Both the position numbers and the translations under genes were made by a program. The notes under the pieces were generated by a model. The model had not been told where the DNA came from, did no database searches, and was given only the letters and a program-made list of their open reading frames with translations. A DNA stretch of 64,000 nt, taken from the NCBI RefSeq assembly GCF_029168945.1, contig NC_083601.1, positions 30,183,660-30,247,659 on the forward strand, read 5' to 3'. Below are positions 1 to 12,900 of the stretch, piece by piece (the first letter of the stretch is position 1; each line of letters opens with the position of its first letter). This stretch comes from Cannabis sativa (taxonomy: Eukaryota; Streptophyta; Magnoliopsida; Rosales; Cannabaceae).

Positions 1-211
1 AGCTCTTTTCTGCTTGTCAGAGACCCTCATACTGAGGAATCAATCCTAACGTTAGTCGTAACTTCCCTTGCGAGTGGATTCTTTTTAATTTTTTACTGGG
101 CGATATCAAGACTTCCTTTTCTATTTTTATTTCCTAGATAATAACTCTTTTTGTTCATTTAAATATATATTTTTTGATACAAATTTGTAAAAGGGAAAAC
201 CAACATTTATT

Positions 212-885
212 TGTGTCATGACTTGGAAAATGTGGAGTTTCAACACAGTAAGTGGAGAAATATCTGTGTCAAAATTAATGGGAGGGCTATGCCATGGTGG
301 AGATTTTGGCTTTCTGAGCTGGGAAAAGGTCATCTAGTAAATAACCTTTACAAGTTACAACTACTCTTGCTTTCTTCTCTTGTTTACCTTAAGCTGTGCT
401 CCAAACTACACTACTCCTAAGTTGCTATACTTCAGGTCACAAGTTACAACCACTCCAAGTTTAGATTTAACTTTAGAGTTTTGGTCTTTGATTGGAAGGT
501 TTGATAGGGCTAGGGGGCTTAACATACAGTTTCATTTATTGTTGTACCATAAATGCCTAAGTAGATTTTCATTGAACCATTCACAGGTATCGGTAGCAAG
601 AGGGCACCCAAGATCAGCCACCGAGAGTTACAAGAAATTGGCTAAAATATGAAAGAGTTTTATGAAGGCCTGCATCTTCCAAACGTGGATTTTGTCTTTA
701 GAACTGTAGATGAAGTCATTCAAATTTTATGTAAAGAAGTTAAGAAGAGCATACCAAAAATTCATAATGACAATAATTTAGAGAAAACGGGTGATGTAGA
801 GTGACCAGCATAATTTACTCTATATGAAAACCTTGCAGTAATCTACTACTCAGTTGGAACACAAATTTTACCTCTAATGATAGTA
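212..885 (+). pseudogene. 4'-phosphopantetheinyl transferase 3' fragment
   Basis: Decayed copy of the 3' end of the transferase gene at 56672-58977. It holds the end of exon 4 (to 336, followed by GT), the intron (337-586, ending in CAG), exon 5 (587-804) and about 80 bp of 3' flank. Translation keeps DLENVEF, GRAMPWWRFWLSELGKGHL and RGHPRSATESYKKLAK, close to the intact gene. The glutamate-rich stretch after SYKK has lost bases, which shifts the frame (TGA at 663), and the tail ends early at TGA 802-804. Upstream of 212 the similarity stops, so exons 1-3 and the catalytic part are absent. Identity to the intact copy is high on inspection, including in the intron, so this is a genomic duplication and not a retrocopy. 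Confidence 0.85.
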
Positions 886-1039
886 AATTATTGTAAAATT
901 TGGAATAAATAATACCATTGACTTATTTTATTGGAGATGGTCTGACACCTTTCGTAAATTTTATGAATTACAAATCAATTTTTAATTTAAACTTTATTTG
1001 TGTCACAATCTTAAAATTGATAAACTATAATTTAAGTCA

Positions 1040-1265
1040 TTACTAATTATGAGATGACGGATTCAGTTAAATTAACCTTGTCCCTTTTCATATATGCTCT
1101 TTCATTTGGTTCCGGGTGAAATATCAACAAAATAATTAGCTTTCTTCACAAAGTTTGAATACCATAATTTATCAAAAGGATCACCAAAAGAATATATATT
1201 ATTAATTTTATAGTGATATTTCTCTTTTGAAGAAAAAGAATATGTATGATTATTAATAGAAATTT
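1040..1265 (+). repeat. Dispersed copy of a segment of the 1.16-kb repeat
   Basis: Closely matches a segment of the tandem units at about 5355-5555 and 6500-6710 (runs such as CACAAAGTTTG, CATAATTTATCAAA and GAATATATATTATTAATTT). The rest of 886-1340 is AT-rich with no gene that I can see. Confidence 0.7.
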
Positions 1266-1340
1266 TTACACTAAAAATACAAAAGGCTAACTTTATTACA
1301 TATATACTACAACACGGTAAAAGCAACTTTTATACACTTT

Positions 1341-1583
1341 GGACTCGTTTGGAACGCCGTATTAGGTCGTATTGTATTGTATTGTATTATATTGAATTGG
1401 ATTATATATCATATTTTTATATAATACTATGTTAAACTTTAATTTATACTAAAATATTATATATTTAGGTGTCCATAAAAGTTAATACCACATATAGTTT
1501 TACATAAAAATATTGCATAAAATACAATTCAATATAATACAATACAATACAATACGACCTAATACAGCGTTCCAAACGAGCCC
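1341..1583. mobile_element. MITE with long terminal inverted repeats
   Basis: The left end starts GGACTCGTTTGGAACGC and the right end is its reverse complement (GCGTTCCAAACGAGCCC). Pairing continues about 55 bp through TATTAGGTCGTATTGTATTG. The element is 243 bp, AT-rich inside and non-coding. Flanks are TTT on both sides, so a 3-bp duplication is possible. The GGGCTCGTTTGG-like end and 3-bp target fit a PIF/Harbinger (Tourist-like) MITE, but the superfamily call is inference. Confidence 0.75.
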
Positions 1584-1706
1584 TTTAAGTTTAATTTGTT
1601 ACACTTTTACCACTTGCACACACAATCTTGTGGGTATGTCTGGAAATTATTCATGGCGGAAGTAACCTAGAAGACTCCGACTGCTCTACCGTGAGACCCA
1701 TTTCTG

Positions 1707-2492
1707 GTGAAATCCACTGCCATCGCCGCCGTCGCAGCATGTGGGTCGGGATCCTCCATAGCCGGATTTTCTGTGGCATCGCCGGAGAGATACGTTGCGG
1801 AGATCACCTCCAACGGAGAAGAAGACGATGGGCCAAAGAAGAAAACGTCGCTGAAGACATCGTCGGAGAAGAAGGAAGACCCGCTGTTAGTGCTAGCGTC
1901 GGAGGAGGAAGACCCGCAGGTGGTGTCGTTGGGGTGGGTTCCATCACCAGTGCCGAGGTCGATCGCGTTGCTGGCGGTGACGGAGCCGAACCAACAACGG
2001 AGGTCGTCGCCGGAGACGAAGAAGGAGGAGACGTGGCTGTTCGTGGAAAATAATGTTGACAATACAACAATTTCTATTTGGGTAATGGGTGGAGTGGGGA
2101 AGACCGCTCTTGCCCGTGATGTATATAAAGACGACTATGTGACAAGCAAGTTTGATAAAATGATTTGGGTTTCTGCAACAAATAAATATGACTTGGGTCC
2201 AATAATGGCAGCTATTATGGAAGCTCTAGGACAACCTGCTGTATTTTTAGAAATAGAAAATTCAGTAGCTTCATTTATCGAGAAGGTAAAGAGAAAAAAA
2301 TTATTTCTTGTTTTAGATGATGTATGCCTACACTTAGAGGGCAGTGTTGGATTGAACCCGTGGCGGCGACTAATAAGTGTTTTTATGACCAGTATTTATA
2401 ATTTTTTATTCAGGATTTGGTTCTTTCCAAAGTGGTCTCTTTTTTGGGGTTTTGGGTGGGGTAATTCTTTTTCTTTTCTTGTAGTTAAGTAA
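1707..2492 (+). pseudogene. Chimeric NB-ARC (NLR) fragment with GC-rich leader
   Basis: An open frame of 261 codons. Residues about 121-205 are the start of an NB-ARC nucleotide-binding domain: P-loop GGVGKTALARDVY, the RNBS-A-like FDKMIWVS, and kinase-2 LFLVLDDV. NLR immune receptors use this fold to bind ADP/ATP. After LVLDDV the sequence no longer looks like NB-ARC (no GLPL, RNBS-B or LRR) and runs into a hydrophobic stretch. The first ~115 codons (1707-2050) come from strikingly GC-rich DNA that I cannot assign. A normal NLR is about 900 residues or more, so this is a truncated, probably chimeric fragment. An intron after the kinase-2 region is possible, but I see no downstream exon. Confidence 0.7.
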
Positions 2493-2524
2493 TGTACTCT
2501 TTCTCACTCCTTAGCTTTATTATA

Positions 2525-4018
2525 GTTTGTATACAGTTGTTTAGTAGTTTTATTATAGTTTTGCTACTTGCATATGTTATTTCATTATAAAATTAATATG
2601 CAACTATTTTCACAAAACTTACTTTGTATAACTACTATTTCTTAGTCCCCGTCAAATTAAATTCATGCATAATATATAAACTATCATAAAACGATAATGC
2701 AACTATAAGGCAACCAAAAAAAAATAAACAGACTTATACGTAACTGGTTGTACCTTAATTCGAATTTACTCTTCTTATTGTATTTTTAAAAAAATATATT
2801 TATATTGGAAACCAGTAATCAATCAAAATGTAACTGTATATAACGTAGATGTATTATTCATGAGATTTTTTTAAAATTTTTCAAGTTTTTCCTGTACTTA
2901 AGTTTGTATACAGTTGTTTAGTAGTTTTATTATAGTTTTGCTACTTGCATATGTTATTTCATTATAAAATTAATATGCAACTATTTGCACAAAACTTACT
3001 TTGTATAACTACTATTTCTTAGTCCCCGTCAAATTAAATTCATGCATAATATATAAACTATCATAAAACGATAATGCAACTATAAGGCAACCAAAAAAAA
3101 AATAAACAGACTTATACTTAACTGGTTGTACCTTAAGTCGAATTTACTCTTCTTATTGTGTTTTTAAAAAAATATATTTATATTGGAAACCAGTAATCAA
3201 TCAAAATTCAACTGTATATAACGTAGATGTATTATTCATGAGATTTTTTTAAAAATTTTCAAGTTTTTCCTGTACTTAAGTTTGTATACAGTTGTTTAGT
3301 AGTTTTATTATAGTTTTGCTACTTGCATATGCTATTTCATTATAAAATTAATATGCAACTATTTGCACAAAACTTACTATGTATAACTACTATTTCTTAG
3401 TCCCCGTCAAATTAAATTCATGCATAATATATAAACTATCATAAAACGATAATGCAACTATAAGGCAACCAAAAAAAAAAAAAATAAACAGACTTATACG
3501 TAATTGGTTGTACTTTAATTTGAATTTACTCTTCTTATTGTGTTTCTAAAAAAATATATTTATATTGGAAACCAGTAATCAATCAAAATGCAACTGTATA
3601 TAACGTAGATGTATTATTTATGAGATTTTTTTAAAATTTTTTAAGTTTTTCCTGTACTTTAGTTTGTATACAGTTGTTTAGTAGTTTTATTATCGTTTTG
3701 CTACTTGCATATGTTATTTCATTATAAAATTAATGTGCAACTATTTGCACAAAACTTACTATGTATAACTACTATTTCTTAGTCCCAGTCAAATTAAATT
3801 CATGCATAATATATAAACTATCATAAAACGATAATGCAACTATAAGGCAACCAAAAAAAAAAAAAAACAGACTTATACGTAACTGGTTGTACCTTAATTC
3901 TAATTTACTCTTCTTATTGTGTTTCTAAAAAAATATATTTATATTGGAAACCAGTAATCAATTAAAATGCAACTGTATATAACGTAGATATATTATTCAT
4001 GAGGTTTTTTTTAAAAAA
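2525..4018. repeat. Tandem array, four copies of a ~378-bp repeat
   Basis: Copies start at 2525, 2902, 3280 and 3662, each beginning GTTTGTATACAGTTGTTTAG. Spacings are 377, 378 and 382 bp, the differences lying mainly in an internal A-run. Copies differ by only a few substitutions. The unit is AT-rich with no conserved reading frame. Confidence 0.93.
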
Positions 4019-4390
4019 ATTTCACATCATACATTCGTTTTGGGTTTTGTGGGAGCTCCAGATCTGTTTGTTACAGATCTACATTTCATGAATAAAGATT
4101 TCGATATTAGGGGGAGTTATTTTGATCGAATAAAACAGAAAACAAATGTGTAATTTCAGTTTCTTCACAGTTTTTCTGATTTTTTTTTCGTCACTTTCTG
4201 TTTAGATCATTGCAGGTCTTCTTTTCCAGTTGATTTCGCTAGAATTAATAGTTGTATTTTTATCGTTTTGGTTTCATTTTAGTTGTTTTGCGGTTTTGAA
4301 ACGATCGCGGTATTTTCACCTTCATGGTTCGCTCTGTACAGCTGAAGGCTTAGTGCATGTATTTTTTTGTAATTTTTTTTCCCTTATTAA
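4019..4390. other. Unassigned spacer
   Basis: AT-rich sequence between two repeat arrays. A short open frame at 4230-4418 is rich in F, S and L and looks accidental. Nothing recognisable. Confidence 0.5.
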
Positions 4391-5556
4391 TATTATTTCT
4401 TATAATAATTACAAATGAGAACTTACACTTTTTTTTTATATATATTTTTTTTTTGACACAACATCAACTTTTATATTAAGGAGGTGCGATACAAATGAAA
4501 AAAAAAAAAGTGGTTAATATTATGCTTCTATAATAGTTTAAGTGAACCTCCCTAAAAACTAACATATGGAAATACTAAAAATAAAATAAAATAAAAAAAA
4601 CAATTGTTTACAACGTGGACCATAAGTCAGGTAAAACAGTGCTTTTCTTGAATCTTGAGAGGGTCGCAAGCCTAAGCAAACACGTCTACGGTGGACTCAG
4701 AATTTAAAGTGAGGGAGGCGTCATTTTTTTTAAGGCACGGGAAGAAATAAACTTAAAAAAAAAAATAAAAATTGATGGGCTTCGACCCCTTAACTTATAT
4801 CATATATGCAACTTAGATTAACCATTACATTTACACTAAAGCTAGTATTATTTTTATAAATATTATCTTTTATTACAAATATATGTCGTAACTAACTGAA
4901 ATTCATATACATTTTTTACTTGTTTTTTTTTTTCAAGTGAGACAATTGTCCCTTCTCGCTTCTATGTGGGTCTGTCCTACCCCTCAAGTTTGGCGGCATG
5001 CAGTGCTGGGCATTTTGTTCAAAAGTTAAGAAAAATTAGGTTTTAATTAACTTGAGATAATTAAGAACAAAAATACTTTAAATAATATTAAAGAGAAGGA
5101 GAATATAGAAGATCAACCTGAAATTCGTTTTCTTCATCTTTACTTTAATTTGATGTGTAATTCTATATTTGTGTTTGATTTAATCTTGAAAATAAATTAA
5201 ATTTTTATCTAAATTCTTAATTAAATCTTTTTAAAATTTTATTATGATTTAATGTAATTATATAATTTTATTCATTTAATAATTACTCATGTGTTTATTT
5301 TTATCCAAAGTTAAACTAATAATATTTTATATTTTTATTTTTATTTTTATGATTTAATGAGATGACAGATTCAGTTAAATTAACATTGTCTCTTTTCATA
5401 TATGTTCTCTTTCATTTGATTCCTGGTGCAACATGAACAAAATAGTTTTCTTCACAAAGTTTGCCATAATTTATCAAACGGATCATCAAAAGAATATATA
5501 TTATTAATTTTATAGTAATATTTCTTTTGAAGAAAAAGAATAAGTATGATTATCAA
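4391..5556. repeat. 1.16-kb repeat, unit 1
   Basis: First of three direct repeats, each opening with TTATAATAATTACAAAT, then GACACAACATCAACT, then a 7SL-tail segment and an AT-rich half ending near AGTATGATTAT. Copies show many small indels, so the duplication is not recent. Confidence 0.8.
4592..4690 (-). pseudogene. 7SL (SRP RNA) 3'-end fragment
   Basis: The plus-strand text GTGGACCATAAGTCAGG followed by GAGAGGGTCGCA parallels GCGGACCGTTAGCCAAG and CAGAGGGTCACA in the 7SL-like copies at 18901 and 28592. An A-run precedes it, as in those copies (a T-run on the RNA strand). Only about 90-100 nt of the 3' region is present. Assigned by eye. Confidence 0.6.
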
Positions 5557-6714
5557 TATTATTTCTTATAATAATTACAAATAAGAACTTACACTTTTTT
5601 TTTTGTATACATATTTTTGACACAACATCAACTCTTAAATTAAGCAGTTGCGATACAAATAAAAATTAGGCGGTTAATATTATGGTTCTATAATAGTTTG
5701 AGTGAACCTCCTTAAAAGCTAATATGGAAATGCTAAAAATAAAATAAAATAAAAAACAATTGTTTATGACTTGGACCATAAGTTAGGTGAAACGGTACCA
5801 TTCTTGAATCCTCAGAGGGTCGCATGTCTAAGCAAACACTTCTACGGTGGACCCAAAATTTAAAGTAAGGGGGCGTAATATTTTTTAAGATAGGGGAGAT
5901 ATAAACTTAAAAAGACAAAAAAAAAAATAAAAAAAATTGATGAGCTTTGAACCCTTAACCTACATCGTATATGCAATCTAGATTAACCATTACATTTACA
6001 CCAAATCTAGTATTATTTTTATAAGTATCAACTTTCATTACAAATATATGTCGTAACTAACTAAAATTCATATATATTTTTTTCTCGTTTTTTTTTTCAA
6101 GGGAGACGATTGTCCCTCCTCGCTTCTATGTGGGTCTGCTCCTACCCGTAAGGGTTGGCGGCATGCAGTGCTGGGCATTTTGTTCAAAAGTTAAGAAAAA
6201 TTAGGTTTTAATTATTTTGAGATTAAGAACAAAAATACTTTAAATAATATTAGAGAGAAGGAGACTATAGGAGATCAACCTGAAATTCCTTTTCTTCATC
6301 TTTAATTTGATGTGTAATTCTATATTTGTGTGTGATTTAATCTTGAAAATGAATTAAATTATTATTTAAAATTCTTAATTAAATCTTTTTATAATTTATT
6401 ATGATTTTAATATAATTTTATATTTTTATACATTTAATATTTACTCATGTTTTTATTTTTATCCAAGTTAAACTAATAATATTTTATATTTTTATTTTTA
6501 TGATTTAATGAGATAACGAATTCAATTAAATTAACATTGTTCCCTTTTACATATGCTCTCTTTCATTTGGTTCTTGGTGCAACATCAACAAAATAATTGG
6601 TTTTCTACACAAAGTTTGACTGCCATAATTTATCAAACGGATCATCAAAAGAATATATATTATTAATTTTATAGTAATATTTCTCTTGAAAAAAAATAAG
6701 TATGGTTATTAATA
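5557..6714. repeat. 1.16-kb repeat, unit 2
   Basis: Second direct repeat, with the same order of blocks as unit 1 and a period of about 1.16 kb. Confidence 0.8.
5748..5850 (-). pseudogene. 7SL 3'-end fragment in repeat unit 2
   Basis: Same 7SL-tail segment as in unit 1 (GGACCATAAGTTAGG, then CAGAGGGTCGCA), diverged. Confidence 0.55.
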
Positions 6715-6939
6715 TTATTTTTTATAATAATTACAAATAAGAACCTACACTCTTCTTTTTTATATATATATTTTTTTACACAACATCAACTCTTATATTA
6801 AGCAGTAAAAATAAAAAAAAAAAATAGGTAGTTAATATTATAGTTGTATAATAGTTTGAGTAAATCTCCTTCAAAAGCTAATATATGAAAATACCAAAAC
6901 TAAACTAAAATAAAAAAACAATTGTTTATGACGTGGACC

Positions 6940-6944
6940 ATAAG
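6940..6944. other. Target-site duplication, left copy (ATAAG)
   Basis: ATAAG directly before the TG of the left LTR. The partner ATAAG is at 17452-17456, after the Cassandra right LTR. The uninterrupted paralogues at about 4620 and 5780 contain a single ATAAG. Confidence 0.85.
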
Positions 6945-9928
6945 TGTAATATCCAGATTAAAATAGTATTTAATTTTTTTTTTTGGATATTAATTGAGCG
7001 AGGATAATTATCTTGTTTCTTTGTGTTGTTAGTGAGTTGATATTATTGCTTAGAGTAGTTGTACCAATTTTCTAGAGAGAGTTAAAGTTGTATTAACTAC
7101 GAAAGTAAAATATTATGGTATTTTTACAGAGTAAGTAATCGTTTAATTAAAGCCCAATATGAAGGTCCATTAGGGTTTTATAATATATTTAGTGAGTTTA
7201 ATTAATTAATGTTAAAAATTCGTAGGTTTGGATAAATTCGCAGGATTAAAAACTGTTTTACTAAAACGATCATATCTGGAGTTCTAGAGCTCGGATTGAG
7301 GTGATTTCAGTGGCGTTGGAAAGATAATTCAAAGATCTATCAATTATGTAGAAATAGATTTATCGTAATTTTAACTTTATTGGGGTCAAAATTAGGTTAC
7401 AAAGTGACGACCTGTTAAGTTTAGTATAGAAACCCTAAGTTTTAAAATTTAAATTTAAAACTTATATCTAACAAACAAGATTTTTATTTAATTATTCTAT
7501 TTAGAGTTAAATTAGCATCAGATTATAGGGGTTATTTTATTATTTTCTTTTATAGATTTAATTAGATTATAAAACCTAAATCTATCACATTCTTGATACG
7601 TAATATGCAGAGTCTCTAACCCTAAGAAAAATAAAACTCAATCTCAATCTCTTCTTTCAGCCTGAATACAATTCTTAGAGAGGACACTCATAAAATCCTA
7701 TATCCTACAAGTTATCCATCTCGCTACCTATCAAAGATTTATAATTTTCCTTCTTGTTTCATTCTCTTCGCCAAACAACACTCATGATTTTCATCAACAT
7801 AACATTGAGATCATCATCACCATTCTAATAATTTGAGATTTCAAGATCTAGCACTGATTAAGAAGAGTCATCAAGAGGTAAGAGATTTCTTCCACAACAA
7901 TGAACTTTTAGGTTAAACTATGAAATCTCGTTTTTATTTTTTTCTGAAAATTATTGTCTTAGTAAAATAGTCATATCTCTCTCAATATTGATCCGTTTCC
8001 AGCGATTTTTATATCGTTAGAAAGCTTATTTGATGATCTAAAATTTTTATGAAGAAACTATTCACCAGTTCGGTGATATTCTATGTCGAAAATTATCATC
8101 TTTCTGATGTTGTTGTAAATCGTTTTTTTTCATATTCCCAGAAAAAGTACTTTCACTTAAAATACCATAACTCTCTCAATTCTTGTCCATTTTTAATGAT
8201 CTATATATGGTTTCAAAGCTTATTCAATTTTCCATAAGTTTTATGAAGAAACATTTCGTGAATTCGGAGTTATACTATATCGAAAAGTTAGTTTCCTTCT
8301 GTATCATGTAATTCGTTTCTTGAATCTTGTTCTTCCAAAACTGTTTTGGTAAAATTGTAATATCTCTTTGAATATAATTCCAATTTTAGGGATTTTGGTA
8401 TCATTGGAAAGGGAATTTAATTTCCTAAAACTTTTATGAAGATGTTATCTTCTAGTTCTGAACCTTTCAATACAAAAAGTTTGTATTTTTGCTAAGTCGT
8501 ATAATTCGTTACTCCATATTCCTTCTCAGAAATAGTTTCAGTAAAACAATCATAACTCTCTCAGTTTTAATCTATTTTTAATGATCTTTATATCGTTGGA
8601 AAGATAATGGAATTTCCTATAATTTTTATGAAGACAACTTTTACTGAATTAGTGTAGTTGTTGGTCAAAAATAGTAATCTTTCTGCTGTACTGTAAGAGT
8701 ACGAATTTTAATATTAGGGCCTTGACCCATGTCTTATTATAGGTAGTAGTGACGAGATAACAACTCTTAAGCAGCGGGATTTGAGGTAAGGAAATTAGAT
8801 AGTTTTCTATGTGTTTATCTGCATAAATTTAAATTCTTTATATATTGAAATATGATTTATGATTTGTTATTATGAATATGTATATGGTACTGAGAATGTG
8901 TGGTATGGACACAATATGAGTTTGTGAATCGATACATAGATTATGGTTGTATGACTTGTATATGTTGTATGTTGTATTTGTATATTTCAGGTTGTATGTT
9001 GTATGATATATTTGTATGTTGCATGTTGTATGTTGTATGTTGTATGCTAACGTCTCAGGTAAAGTGGGGGACCATGGTGGGGTATGATACGGGATAAGGC
9101 CGTTGAATGTAGAGATACCCTACCCTGCATTTTACTGAGTCGTATATGAGATTGTTATGGTGGGTATGATACGGTGATGTTCTTGTTGAATATAGAGATA
9201 CCCTATCCTATAACAATGGTAGGGCTGCATAGGCCCATGTTATTATATGGGCAGATTAGGCCCAGGATATTGTAGGGTCAGGCTAGGCCCGGGTTATGTA
9301 AGTAATGGCTATGATATGCCAATGTTGTGATAATGTTATTATTATTTATAGTATTGATATGATTATGTTATGAGTATGATATTGGAGTTATGATCTCTGT
9401 ATATGTGTACGGTGTGAACAAATAGTATAGACTTGTATGATAAAGGTTTCCATATATACGAGTTATTTGGTTATAGTTATAAAAGAGCATGTATGATATT
9501 GCTAAAACTTAATAAATACATTAATGGTATGTGTGATATTATATGGTATTGTTTGATAAGCATTTCCTTGCGAGCTTTTAGCTCACCCCCTTACTTTCCC
9601 CCTACGGGTATTAGACGGGGAAGTATGTATAGTGAGCGGGGTCGGTTAAGGTACGTATCTTGTGAGCGGCTACGGGCGCACGAAACGATGCTAGAGCATT
9701 TGGTGGTGCCTTAGTTTTATTTTAAGCGGTTGATAAATCTAACACGGTGGAAATGCATTATTTAAAATTATTTACTTACGTATCTTGTTTTACAAATGAA
9801 GGATCATACTCATTGCATTTTGATTTTTTTTAAAATCCACTGTTGTATTTAAATTATTTTTTTGTCTTTTCAAATTATGCATGAAAATAGTATTTTTGTA
9901 AAATAAGGCAAAATATTGGGGCGTTACA
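6945..9928 (+). repeat. LARD left LTR
   Basis: 2984 bp, starts TGTAATATCCAG and ends GGGGCGTTACA. Contains a TTGTATGT-type microsatellite near 8945-9045 and short open frames that are duplicated in the right LTR and look accidental. Confidence 0.9.
7950..8660. repeat. Diverged ~190-bp tandem repeats inside left LTR
   Basis: About four degenerate units, each with a core like AGTAAAATAGTCATATCTCTC, then GTTGGAAAG and TTTTTATGAAGA. Cores lie near 7958, 8148, 8345 and 8540. A weaker relative lies near 7240. Confidence 0.55.
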
Positions 9929-9930
9929 GT

Positions 9931-9943
9931 TGGTATCAGAGCC
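9931..9943 (+). other. Primer-binding site (initiator tRNA-Met)
   Basis: TGGTATCAGAGCC, two bases after the left LTR, complementary to the 3' end of plant initiator tRNA-Met. Confidence 0.9.
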
Positions 9944-12900
9944 GAGTTCGTCAGATTAGCAGAAGGATACTCACGGTATACATACAGAAGACTGAAAAAA
10001 ATCCCTCTCACTATTATGTAAGTGTTAGTTTTAATTTTCTTGGTATTGCCATTAATAGTCTTATATGTGATACATATAATTAGAGCCTCATCTTAGGTGT
10101 TGCTTAGAGACATCAATAGTACCCTCTATCTCTTATGATTGATTACACTTTTTAGGAAGAAGATGTATAGGTTTATATTTCTTTATTGTCTTGAATTGAA
10201 CTAGGAAGGACCGTGTTCCTTTCTTGAAAATTTAGAATAAATTATATTAGGAGTTCATAAGACTTTATTTGATAAATAGAATATTACTAGTTAAGCTTGA
10301 CAACATTAAGTTTAGATATGTACATAGAATCTTCTCTTCCAATAATTGAACTCTTTTGTTTCTTTTAAATCAACCTTTCTTGTAAACATGAAACTAGAAG
10401 ATCAGTTAGAATCAATGTGAAAGGAACGACCAATAGAGGTGGGGGCTACGGATGTGTGTTCCGCTGACCCACAGATGGTTGATGTTCCAGAGAATCCAAT
10501 AATAGTTAAGGCTAACGATCTAATAGAGGTATTGGAAGGACTACGAGCATGACTAAGACAATTTGTTGAAGAGTTTTCACAGGCTCAGCAAAATATCACC
10601 AACACTAGTAGTGGAACTTGAAGCACATAATGAAATGTACCAATAGCCAACTAAGTACCGACGCATATATTTTCACCTATCTATGAATGGTTGAAGAAGC
10701 GGTCTCTACACCTAGCCATAAATGGAAGCCCAACATATAGGAAGTAGGGATGACTTAGAATAGTAGACGCTATACCAGACTGGGACAGTATAATTTACGA
10801 AACCCTACTTATTAAGAAGGATGAAATAGTAGATCTTTAAGGAGAAGGTACTATCTTGTTGGATATTCTATAAGTTACACACTCTTAAGTTAGATGGTAA
10901 GAAGTATGAGTATTGTATGCAAAGACATTGGAGATAAGTATGTTATAGAAATGAGTCAGGAGAGGACGATGCCATCATATAGAAAGGAGTGCGGTGTGCT
11001 GAATAGAATCCAAAATGAGAAGTTAGAAAGAGACATGATAAAATTACTAGAGGTAATAACTTATGAAGGTATCTTAAACACTAAGAGATAAGCAGAGCAT
11101 CAACAAATATTAGATTACCGAAGGAAAGTTGTAAACTTTAAACTCAAGGTCATCTACTTGGTGGAGGAGATAACAGAGAAAAATGTGTATGGTTTCGACA
11201 GAGACATTTTCAAAGGAGAAAGACAAAAAAGGTCCAGGCACGGCTAACAATTTGGGTACAACATGAATGAGAGACAACTAAGAGGGTGACTACTCGGAAT
11301 TGATCACAACTACACAACTAAGAGATTGTGGATACAGCTTTGTGGCGGGTGTACAACAAACAACTATAGAGAGTAGATCGCAAATTCAAAACTTGAGAAA
11401 GAGGAGGAATTAGCATTCAAGGGTGACATCCCTAGATTCTAAATACTCACTGATACAACAACAATGGTGTGGAGTATAGCTCAATGAGAAAATGTTAGGA
11501 AAGCCTCACTTAGAGACAGGAGAAAAGTGAGACACAATTAGGACCAAAGTAACATATATTGAAGAATGTCATGGCATGTCAAGGACTACACAAGTTTTTG
11601 ATAAGTGTTGGGATTAGAAAATACACTCATGCAACATAAAGGAATTCAAGGCACAACGTAAGCAAAGGATACTACAATCCAATTACGACTTATATTATGG
11701 GCAATAGTATAAGTATGTTGGAGTGTCATCTAATGAGAAACTTAGAGGAAAACTCACAAAGTCCAGCCCTGCTGAAAAGAGATGGTGTTTCTAGGTCCTA
11801 TAATGCCCGAGAAGAAAATGACTATGGATTTGTCAAAAGCTAAAATTGTTAAGAGCATAAAAAAAAAGGAAAAATATTAGATATTTTTCTCAATCTAAAA
11901 AGCCAGTAATAGAGATCTTTGGAAGGACTCTCTCAAGCTGACAATAACTAACTTATTGCACACTACTAAGTCTTGTCGAATTGAAAGTGCAAAAGTTAGA
12001 AGAAGAAAAAAAAACAAGATAGGTATTGATAATTTGGTGGCGTTTGGATGTAAAATGAGACGCTTGAACGAATTATTGACTTGTGCTTAAAGGTAGTATG
12101 GGAAGTAAGAATAAAAAATTCCTGACTAAGGAATTATAAATAGTGAGTCTCCAGTAATAAATCAAATACAAGTAGGGGTATAGGAGGTATAATAGTGATG
12201 GACGAGTAAGGTCACATTTCGGCATAGTTTGCAAATTATATATATAGTATCCTTACCCTGATAACTTGGATGATCAATACATTATGAGATTGGTATGGTT
12301 GACTTATTGTTAAAAGTCAACAAATAATAAATAGTTGGGCTACGATAAGCTATGGTAGGATTGAACTTATTTTAAAGGGGTTATTAGTGTGCTTTCTATG
12401 TTTTAATACATATATGTTATAGTCTTAAGTAAATAATCAGTATTGGAATGTATGTTTAAGAGATTTGGAAGATTTAGAGGTACAATTAAGAAGTTGAGAT
12501 TTTTTTTTTTTGGTGAATTAAAGAAGGCTACAATATACAGGGCATGAATATGGCTGGAATAATCAATGCTATGATAAGTATGAAATTATGTGATACCTTA
12601 GATGGCTAGTATATTAGAAGAAGCAATCATTGAACATAACTATCAGAATCTATCGGCATTACAGATTCAAAGTTCACCACTATAGCAAGATAATACCAAA
12701 GTAGATAAAAGTTAGTATAGAAAACTAGCTAATCTCATAATCAAGTCAACTTGATTGAAGGGGGTAATGGAGGACCAAGCACCATAGGAGAGATTAGCAA
12801 AGAAAATACAATATAGTGATACAAGAAAGAGACTACAAAAGGAACCGACAGTGGTTACCTAGAAAAATGGGAAGGCGTGACAAGTGCAATGAATACATGG

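Noticed and set aside
8900..9097. 65-codon frame repeated identically at 15615-15812
   Set aside because: Lies over a TTGTATGT microsatellite inside both LARD LTRs; repeated because the LTRs are repeated.
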